From positions 59,850 through 84,894 of the forward strand of contig RQSC01000013.1 of assembly GCA_013416795.1 (NCBI GenBank): a DNA stretch of 25,045 nucleotides. The letters run 5' to 3'. How positions within the stretch are numbered: the first letter of the stretch is position 1; each line of letters opens with the position of its first letter. A program made the translations under genes and the position numbers. The DNA comes from Prasinococcaceae sp. CCMP 1430 (lineage: Eukaryota; Prasinodermophyta; Palmophyllophyceae; Prasinococcales; Prasinococcaceae). Below, in pieces: positions 9,247 through 16,775 of the stretch. The notes under the pieces were generated by a model. It did no database searches and had not been told where the DNA came from. It was given only the letters and a program-made list of their open reading frames with translations.

Positions 9247-10525
9247 CCGACGCGCACTGACTGAGGCAGAGGCAGAGGCGCGAGTGCAGGGGGCGATGCT
9301 GATGAGGAATCCACGCCGTATTCCATGGAACCCTCAATATCAAAAGACGTTGGCGCAACAGACAGAGACAGGCAGCGAGGCAGGCGGGGAGGGAGGATGT
9401 GCTCGTGCTCGCGACTGGGCGGTGGTGTTTGTCGTTGTTTGTTCTGTCCGTCCGTGGCGCCCATCCGCGGCCTGTTTGTGCCATGATGGATGGGATGGAT
9501 GGCTGCGGCGGCGGCGCGCGTGGCGCACGCGGGTTCGCCACACGCGCCACCGCTCAAATCTAGCATCAGTCGGTCAGATGAGGTTGGATGGGTGGGTGGG
9601 TGGGTTGAGGGGTGACCGGCCGGTCGCGCGCGCACATCATCACGACATCCGTCTGTCTATCTATCTGTCTGGCAGTGGGCGAAGGGAGGGGGTATGGCAT
9701 GTTCGGCCACGACTCGTTGTTGGATCGCGCGCTCCCTTTGCGCTCGCGCCGCCCCTCACTCAGTCAGCCTTCGGTCGGTCGGCCCACCTCTCGCATTGCC
9801 CAGCCAGCCATCCACAGCGGGGCCCTCTGCCAGACCAGCCGCTGCCGGTCCGGCTCATCAGCGCCGCGATTTCGGCGGCACGCGGGCGCCGCGCCGCCGA
9901 AATCGCGGCGCTGATGAGCCGGACCGGCAGCGGCTGGTCTGGCAGAGGGCCCCGCTGTGGATGGCTGGCTGGGCAATGCGAGAGGTGGGCCGACCGACCG
10001 AAGGCTGACTGAGTGAGGGGCGGCGCGAGCGCAAAGGGAGCGCGCGATCCAACAACGAGTCGTGGCCGAACATGCCATACCCCCTCCCTTCGCCCACTGC
10101 CAGACAGATAGATAGACAGACGGATGTCGTGATGATGTGCGCGCGCGACCGGCCGGTCACCCCTCAACCCACCCACCCACCCATCCAACCTCATCTGACC
10201 GACTGATGCTAGATTTGAGCGGTGGCGCGTGTGGCGAACCCGCGTGCGCCACGCGCGCCGCCGCCGCAGCCATCCATCCCATCCATCATGGCACAAACAG
10301 GCCGCGGATGGGCGCCACGGACGGACAGAACAAACAACGACAAACACCACCGCCCAGTCGCGAGCACGAGCACATCCTCCCTCCCCGCCTGCCTCGCTGC
10401 CTGTCTCTGTCTGTTGCGCCAACGTCTTTTGATATTGAGGGTTCCATGGAATACGGCGTGGATTCCTCATCAGCATCGCCCCCTGCACTCGCGCCTCTGC
10501 CTCTGCCTCAGTCAGTGCGCGTCGG
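9247..10525. repeat. Perfect 633-bp inverted repeat (arms 9247-9879 and 9893-10525)
   Basis: The two arms appear to be exact reverse complements around a 13-nt spacer at 9880-9892; position x pairs with 19772-x. The left arm stops exactly at the N at 9246. The right arm ends at 10525 and is followed by 149 bp of unpaired sequence up to the next N at 10675. Within each arm are short simple repeats: a GGGTGGGTGGGTGGG run at 9592-9606 with its complement near 10166-10180, and a CTATCTATCTGTCT run near 9656. Open frames in the arms are mirror copies of one another and look like nothing known. It may be a real palindrome or an amplification/assembly chimera. Confidence 0.9.
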
Positions 10526-10675
10526 TGAAAAATCCCGCGCGCGCGCCCAAACCCGAAACAGAAGGACGGATGGACGGCCGGCGCGCCGCGCGCGCGCGCG
10601 CACAGCGCTCGCGGCGCGTTGGCAAGGGATTTTTGTCGTGCTCGCGGGCGCGGGTGCGGGCGCGGGCGCGGCGCN

Positions 10676-11801
10676 CGTTGGTCAGGAAGCCACGCTCGTC
10701 CAGTGTGCCCGCGAGCGCGACTAAACGGCCGCGCTGGACGAAGTACATGCTATTGCCGCGAGCACCCTGGTGCACGATGACGTCATTCGGTGGGTGCACC
10801 TGTGGGCGCAACAGCGACGAGATGGCGACCAGCCATGCCTCGCCATTGACGGGGTCCGCAGCCACCTCGGTGAAGAGGCTGACATTTTCGAGGGCCCCGC
10901 GCAATGTCTCAGAAGCGTGCGCCCACACGCCCTTCATGAGCGTCTGTGGCAAGCTGCTCAGCAGCTGCCGCTCACCGTGCACGTCCGACATGGCGTTGCG
11001 CCTGAACGCGTAAAATTCGTTGATGCGCATGCGCAGGTCGCGTGTCGCGCTGTAGTGTGTGAGCAGCTCCTGCACATTATCCAGGTGTCGTTCTCGCCAA
11101 ACAGAGGCGATGTTGTTGTTGGCGATCATGTCGCACACCTGTAGCACGAAGTAGAAGTACGCTAGGCTGCCGAACAGCATCGTGCCAGCGCAATATGCCT
11201 GCTCCACCCCCGTGGTCGCGCTGATATTGCCGTAGCCCGTGGTGGACATGGTCATGACGCTCCAATAGAGCGCAGTGATGTACTGCGTGGTGCGTGAGGC
11301 CTCGCACAGTGGCTCACCGCGCGCGAATTGGGTCGACACCCACGAGCCGTCGCACAGCCCATCCTGCTCGCCGATGTACCAGAATACACACGCATTGATG
11401 TGCGCCGCCACCAGCATCAGCGCGGCAAAACGAACGATCAGGCGAAAGCTCGAGCGCGCGCTTAGCCACCAGCCGCTCGCAATGTCGCCGAGGTGGTCTG
11501 AGGACGACATGCTCACGCGAACTATCCGCAGCAGGCGGATGAGCTTAGCCTCCGCAAAGCCCTCGGCGTCACTGACAGCGGGATTCATGGCCTGTAAAGT
11601 GTCGAAAGGGAAGGCAATCAGCACGTCCATGAAGAGCCATGTGCGCGTATACATCCGCGCGACATGCGCAGGATCGAGGTCGACCTCGCCATCGGCGTCA
11701 ATGACACCCGTGGCGAAATTGAAGGGCACCTCGAGAACAAAAATCACGTCGATCAACACATAGAGTGCCAGCTCTGCTGGGGTCGGCGAGTGCGCGCCCA
11801 T
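10676..11801 (-). CDS. Voltage-gated K+ channel with cyclic nucleotide-binding domain, partial at both ends
   Basis: Six-transmembrane channel of the EAG/HCN/plant Shaker-like superfamily, in a membrane not identified. Seen in order: S2 (LALYVLIDVIFVLEVPFNF), S3 (TWLFMDVLIAFPFDTL), an S4 with few charges (KLIRLLRIVRV), S5 (FAALMLVAAHINACVFWYIG), a pore loop with the selectivity sequence TTGYGN (K+ type), S6 (SLAYFYFVLQVCDMIANNN), C-linker, and the first half of a cyclic nucleotide-binding domain (DVIVHQGARGNSMYFVQRG). The domain stops at RGFLTN, right at the N at 10675, so the rest is lost. S1 is absent: the left-hand limit is either the ATG at 11801 or an acceptor near 11777 (CCCCAG|CAGAGC), with earlier exons not found. 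About 375 residues are visible; intact relatives are much longer. Confidence 0.85.
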
Positions 11802-11835
11802 TTGAGGTACACCCCTTCCTTCAGGGTCTGATAGT

Positions 11836-12459
11836 ATGCTCGCAATCCATCCGGTGCGGCCGCGTCGGCGCGCGCGTCGCGGGGTCGCGGTTGCGGTTTC
11901 GCTCGAGCACAAAAAAACGGCAGCCGAAATCAAAAATTGCCGCGAGCGCGCGGCGGCGGCGTCGCGCAGCGCGATCGACGCCGCCGTGGGTGCGCTGCAG
12001 ACGGAGCTCGCCTCGCTCCGCCGCGAGTCGCACGACGCCACCTCGGTGCTCGCGCGCGACGCGGCGGTGCTCTCCAACGAGATGAACGCCGTCAAGGCGA
12101 CCACCACCGTGCTCAACGAGCGCACGCGGCCGCCCGCCACTGGGGTGGTCCAGCACATGCCGATGACGCCCGCGGGGATGGGCGTGGCGCCGGTCCCACC
12201 GCCGCTGGGAGAGGGCATCACGGCCGAGGCCGCGAGGGAGGCGGCGGCGGCGGCGGCGACGGCGGCCGCTCGCGCCTCCACACAGGCGCTGGGCCGGCGC
12301 GTCGACATGCTGGCGAGCTCGCACGAGCGCCACGCGGCCTCCGTGGAGGACATCATGCAGAAGCTCGTGGCGGACGCCGCCATGCTGGCGCGCACGCAGC
12401 GAGTGCACGAGGCTGCCATCGTGGGGCTCAAGAGGATCGTCGCGGGGCGAGACGGCCCA
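11836..12459 (+). CDS. Coiled-coil protein, unknown function, 3' end unresolved
   Basis: I do not recognise this gene. The frame from the ATG at 11836 has strong G/C at third codon positions, and a composition typical of long helices: Ala, Glu, Arg, Lys and Leu with few aromatics. A heptad-like stretch at about 45-95 (IDAAVGALQTELASLRRE) is followed by a Pro/Gly linker, an Ala run and a second helical part (DIMQKLVADAAMLARTQ). At 12459 the sequence CGGCCCAG|GTGAGCG is an excellent 5' splice site, after which the translation becomes Arg/Pro low complexity. I therefore end the exon there, at about 208 residues. No later exon can be seen before the next gene on the other strand. The start lies only 34 bp from the K+ channel fragment, head to head. 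Confidence 0.5.
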
Positions 12460-13143
12460 GGTGAGCGAGCGCGCCCGCGCGCCGCTCGGGCTGCGCCCGC
12501 CCCTCCCCCTCCTCGCCCCAGGCGCACGACGGCACGAGCCTCACCCCCACACACACACTCCCTCGTGCCCTCCCCCTACACACACACACGCGCGCGCTCG
12601 CTCCCTCTGCGCGCGCACTGCTGCGGGCCGCGAGGGCCACTTACGGTGCACTTTCCGGATAAACCCAATTCGAACTCCCAATCTGAACTTTTTACTCGCG
12701 CGGGCGTTCTTTTGATCTCACTTCCGTGCTTTATTCAGAGTATTTACATCTACTAAAACGCTGGATGTCGTGACTTTACGGAATATGCACGCGGTGGCAG
12801 AACGACGGGTCGCGTTTCGGAGCGCGCGCGCGCGCGGGCCGGCGGGGCGGGAAGCGCGCGCGCGGCGCGTCCGCAGGCGGCCTGGCGGCCACGCCGCTGG
12901 CGACGCCCTCGGGGGCGGCCACGGCGACGCACACCAACCCAGCCGCGGTCCTCAGCGGCGGCATCGGCCGCGGCGGGCCGTAGATTCGCGCGCGAAGCGC
13001 GCGCCAGCAGCGCGCGCACGCCGCGCGCGCGTAGGTAGGTGGGGACACGCCATCGCATCGCAGTGTGATCACATGCAATCTAGACGCGTCAAGGGCTGGC
13101 GCGAGCGTGCTCGCGGGTCCGTCCGCGCGCGCGAGGCGCGCGG
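12460..13143. other. Non-coding interval with simple repeats and a minus-strand AATAAA
   Basis: It begins with the presumed intron of the coiled-coil gene. CA-rich runs (ACACACACTC near 12550 and ACACACACACG near 12580) are followed by an AT-richer patch with a minus-strand AATAAA at 12730-12735, then CG-rich sequence around 12815-12890. The AATAAA is about 410 bp past the stop of the SMP-C2 gene and may be its polyadenylation signal. No conserved protein was recognised. Confidence 0.45.
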
Positions 13144-15414
13144 CTACCACAGCCCGCGCGGCGCCCGCGGCTCGTCGGCGCCGCGCTCCTCTCGGAGCGC
13201 GCGCCCGATCTCCGTCTCCTTGACCGCGAGCATTCGTCGCGAGTCCTTGCGCTCCTCCAAGGGCTTCGAGGTGTCAACCAGCTCCCTGGGCCCTTCCTCG
13301 AGCGCCCACAGCTCGAATGCGCGGCGCTGGAGCTCCTCCTGGTCGAGCGTGATGGACTTGAAGGCAACGGCGGTGAGCGTGATGATGACGGCGCCCACGG
13401 CAGTGCCGACCGCCAGCCCGCGCGCGGTGCGAATGACCCGACGCCACCACGACCGCGGCGCGTCGCGCCCCTTGCGCGTCTCGACGTCTCCCTCCAGCGC
13501 GTCCTGCCACATGTCGCTCCAGTCCGAGATGGGCGCACTCGAGATGCGCTCGTCCAGATCCTCGCGCTTGGCCGCCTGCTTGAGCGACGTCGACACCAGC
13601 GCCTCCAGCGCCAGCGCTTCCTCGATGGCTGCGTCCTGGTCGAACATCTCCGTGTCGTCCTTCTCCTGCAGCTGCCGCGAGTCAAAGCCACCCACATTCG
13701 CCATGCTCGCGCCCGCGGCAGAGGCGCCGCCCGCCCCCGACCTATTATCGTCACCGCTATTATCCCCCGCGCGCCAGCCCGGCGCCTCGCCGTTCCGCGC
13801 GTCCCCCTTCTTCTTCTCGGCGAGGCCCGACCACCACTGCTCCAGCAAGGGCAGGGTCTCCTCCACGCGCGGCATGGCCGCCATCATCTCCACGTCGCCG
13901 CCCCGCCACGCGCCGCTGTCGGTCGGCTGCAGCAAGTCACGAGCGCCATCCACGTCCTCCAGCCAGCCTGCGACCAGGCCCTCGGCGCCCTCGTAGGCGT
14001 CGCCGACGCGTGCCTCTTCGGGCATGGCGATGGCCGCGAGGTCGCTGGCGACCTCGTCGTCGTAGGGGAGCGCGCTCGCCCCCTCCGCGCCTTCGCTCGC
14101 GACTTGCTGGCTGGCCACCCTGGCGGCATTCGCCGCGGCGACGCTCGGCGCGCGCGGTCTGGGCCTGTCGGTGAACGACGAGTAGGTCGCGATGAGGCGG
14201 ATCTCGCCTTTCGTCACCTGTGCGTTGTCGTACGCCAGCGGCAGCCACACGTCCACCGGCGATCCCGGCTCGAGGTCCGCGATGGGCAGCTGGCAGAAGC
14301 CAAGGAAGGGGCGCAGCGTGAGGTAGCTGTCGCGGCACTGCACCAGCAGCCGCTGTCGCTGCGGATCCTCCACCAGGAAGACAAACTCCTGCTCCCACGC
14401 GGGCGCCCCCCTGCCCGCCTTCAGCGCCGTCTGCTTGGAGGTGCGACTCTCCGAGAGCTGCGTGCCTAGCGAGAGCATGCAGAAGGGGTCGCTGGACAAG
14501 GCGCCCACGCCCACAGCGGGCAGGCCGCGCGCCTCCACGAGCGTGACCACAAGCTCGCCCTTGTAGGTCGGCGCCACCGGCGCAATGTCACAGGCGGGGC
14601 CCTCCATGCTGTCGAGCTCGTCGCCCGCGGCAGCGGCCGCGGCCTCGGCGGCCGCGGCGGAAGCAGCGGCGACCTCGGGGGCGAGCGTGAAGTCGATGCG
14701 GCGCGGGTACAGGATGAGGCTGGGCAGGTCGCGCATGAGCAGCTGCTCGAGGAAGGAGTTCAAGACGGGAATGTCCATGAGGCGCACTTGCCGGAAGGGG
14801 GCGAGCTCGAAGCGGATGTTGGGCAGGCTGGCGAAGCTCACGCTCACCGTGTCCACCCACGGCCGGAGCGGACCCATGCGCAGCTGGACCCAGAGCTCGC
14901 CGTCGAAGTCGAGGTTGTACAGCAGCACCGGCACGGTGATGGAGGTCTCGCTGTTGCCGGGCGTGCCCAGCTCCACGCTGAGCAGCGCGCGCGCGTTGCC
15001 CGAGTAGCGGCAGTCCACCTCGTACTGGAAATCGTTCATCTGCCGCGAGGTGCGCCGCTTCATGTTGGAGAAGACCACCGGGTCGTTGCCGAGCGTGAAC
15101 TCGCTGATGACCACGCGCTTGATGTAGCCGGGCTTCTTGAGGTTGTCGATGGGCGGCTGCAACACGCGCACCAGGAAGCGCTCGAAGCTGTTCTGGTAGA
15201 TGCGCCACACCTTCTTCACCCACATGTTGACCCACTGCACGGGCTCGGCGGCCGTGCCGCGCGAGTAGAGGATGTCGCCGCGCGGCACCACCGCGGCCGC
15301 CTCGGCGAGCGCCGCTCGCTCGCGCGCGTCGCGGATCGCGCGGCGCGTCTGCTCCTCGGCCGTCTCCTTGCTCCTGGCTTGCGCCCACGCGTTGATAGCG
15401 AGGGACGCCAGCAT
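13144..15414 (-). CDS. SMP and C2 domain protein with C-terminal membrane segment
   Basis: Related to extended synaptotagmins and plant synaptotagmins, which tether the ER to other membranes and move lipids. From the ATG at 15414 the protein has about 756 residues. The SMP lipid-transfer domain is at about 55-260 (VNMWVKKVWRIYQNSFERFL, then DLPSLILYPRRIDF). One C2 domain is at about 280-405 (GELVVTLVEARGLPAVGVG, then GEIRLIATY). A long acidic linker follows, then a hydrophobic segment at about 664-685 (AVGTAVGAVIITLTAVAF) near the end. A weak hydrophobic stretch lies at the very N-terminus (MLASLAINAWA). The frame stays open further upstream, but that part is antisense to a BBS7 exon and has no ATG, so I start at 15414; a missing 5' exon is possible. 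The C2 calcium ligands look only partly kept. Confidence 0.8.
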   Translation of the reverse strand: MLASLAINAWAQARSKETAEEQTRRAIRDARERAALAEAAAVVPRGDILYSRGTAAEPVQWVNMWVKKVWRIYQNSFERFLVRVLQPPIDNLKKPGYIKRVVISEFTLGNDPVVFSNMKRRTSRQMNDFQYEVDCRYSGNARALLSVELGTPGNSETSITVPVLLYNLDFDGELWVQLRMGPLRPWVDTVSVSFASLPNIRFELAPFRQVRLMDIPVLNSFLEQLLMRDLPSLILYPRRIDFTLAPEVAAASAAAAEAAAAAAGDELDSMEGPACDIAPVAPTYKGELVVTLVEARGLPAVGVGALSSDPFCMLSLGTQLSESRTSKQTALKAGRGAPAWEQEFVFLVEDPQRQRLLVQCRDSYLTLRPFLGFCQLPIADLEPGSPVDVWLPLAYDNAQVTKGEIRLIATYSSFTDRPRPRAPSVAAANAARVASQQVASEGAEGASALPYDDEVASDLAAIAMPEEARVGDAYEGAEGLVAGWLEDVDGARDLLQPTDSGAWRGGDVEMMAAMPRVEETLPLLEQWWSGLAEKKKGDARNGEAPGWRAGDNSGDDNRSGAGGASAAGASMANVGGFDSRQLQEKDDTEMFDQDAAIEEALALEALVSTSLKQAAKREDLDERISSAPISDWSDMWQDALEGDVETRKGRDAPRSWWRRVIRTARGLAVGTAVGAVIITLTAVAFKSITLDQEELQRRAFELWALEEGPRELVDTSKPLEERKDSRRMLAVKETEIGRALREERGADEPRAPRGLW

Positions 15415-15550
15415 GGCGCCCGCCAGCGCGTCGCGCAGCGTCTGGCCGACGCCGCCGAGCGGCGCGTGCCCCTCTCCTTGCGAGGGCTGCGGGATGCTGA
15501 CGATGCGCCCGCTCCGCCCGTCTGCGCCCGCGCATGCACCACCCTCGCAG

Positions 15551-16696
15551 GGCACCTTGCTGCGCGGCGTGACCAAAAAGGAAAGGCCTTTTTCCGCTTC
15601 GAAACCGGCTTGACCGAGCCCGTGACGCGATTCGCCGTGCACGCGCTCGACATTGACGCCTTGGCTTCGCACACATTAGCGCACTACAAAGAATGCAAAG
15701 ACGGGTGGTCGTACACGTGCGAGGTGCGACAGCGAATGTGCGAATTCGTGCACCGCAATCGACTGCCCCTGGGACTGACGTGCACATGCAAACGGGCACG
15801 CCCCCGTGCCACGACCCCCAACCCTCCGGCCCGCGCGGTCGCCCGCACTCTCGTTCGCAGGATCGCGTCGAGGATTTCCACTCGTTCTCGCTGGGCAGCG
15901 GCGATGCCACCACGCACCTAACGGCACTCGCGTGCGCCGACAAGACCGTGCGCGTGTTGCGCCGCGATGACGAAGCGCAGCGTGACGCCGGGCGTGCGGA
16001 GAGCATCAGCGTGGGCATGCCTGTGAGTGCCATACAGTCGTACGTCGCCGACGCCCAGGCTGTGCGGGAGAAAGGGCACGCCGCGGATGGCGGTGGTGCG
16101 GCAGCGGGTGACAACGACGGGGGCACGTTATCCTCCGAAGCGGCGAGCGCCGCTATTGATGTCTTCTTGACAACCTCCGCAGCGAGCCGTCAGCTGCTCT
16201 ACGGCACCGAAGGTGGGACCATCGGGCAGCTGATGGTCGGCTCTCGCACGACCGAGCGTGGTTGGACACTCCCGAGTGCGGCCGGCGTGCCCATCGACAT
16301 GTGCACAGGCTACGACCTCACAGCAGATGGTGTGCCAGACATCGTAGTCGGTAGGGACAACGGCGCGGTTGAGGTGTATGGGTTCGAGCTGGGCGCGGAA
16401 CCTACACTCATGCTACAGAAGAGCGTCGGTGAGGGCGTCACCGCGGTTGATGCGGGGACGTGCACGGCGTCATCGTCCATGGACGCCGTGATCTCCACCT
16501 ATTCTGGAAAGATCGTCGCCTTCGCGCCCGTCGGCGCGGCCGACGACTCCGCCGCTGACTTTGAAGACACCGTTGCCAACACACACAACGCAGCACGCCG
16601 CCTGAGCCTTTTCCGCAAATCCTCGCGGTTGGCAGACGGCGCGAGTGGCGGTGGCGCCGACGGTGGCAGTGCTCCCGAGGCCGACGCTGCGAGCAC
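15551..16696 (+). CDS. BBS7: BBSome subunit BBS7, partial and frameshifted
   Basis: BBS7 is a beta-propeller subunit of the BBSome, the coat complex that moves membrane proteins out of cilia. Exons 15551-15723 and 15861-16696 splice at TGCGAG|GTGCGA ... GTTCGCAG|GATCGC. Propeller matches include KGKAFFRFETGLTEPV, HYKECKDGWSYTCE, GYDLTADGVPDIVVGRDNGA and ISTYSGKIVAF. Two faults stand out. LRGVTKK and GKAFFRF are in different frames, so one base is missing near 15578-15581. And the first 100 residues or so and everything after the propeller (more than half of a roughly 700-residue family) are absent; the latter stops at the N at 16697. Upstream of 15551 the DNA is the antisense of the SMP-C2 gene. 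Assembly damage is the simplest explanation; a pseudogene is the alternative. Confidence 0.8.
15724..15860 (+). other. Intron of BBS7
   Basis: 137-bp GT-AG intron in phase 0, ending TCGTTCGCAG. Removing it joins WSYTCE to DRVEDFHSF, in line with the family. Confidence 0.78.
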
Positions 16697-16775
16697 NACC
16701 CACCCGCACTCTCCCGCCCGGCGCGTCTCCGCCCGACCCCGCTGACGCCAGCGCGCGCCATCCGCGCGCGCGCAG
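16697..16775. other. N and probable intron 3' end
   Basis: A single N, then GC-rich sequence ending in the acceptor CGCGCGCGCAG at 16775. BBS7 stops on the left side and the nucleotidase lacks its N-terminus on the right, so the N most likely hides a gap containing the ends of two genes. Confidence 0.6.

Noticed and set aside
9284-10488. Mirror-image 242-residue frames in the two palindrome arms
   Set aside because: They are the same sequence read from both arms and show no domain or signal; simple repeats dominate.
15415-15672. N-terminal extension of the SMP-C2 frame
   Set aside because: Its outer part is the antisense of a clear BBS7 exon and it starts with GTG, so I did not include it in the CDS.
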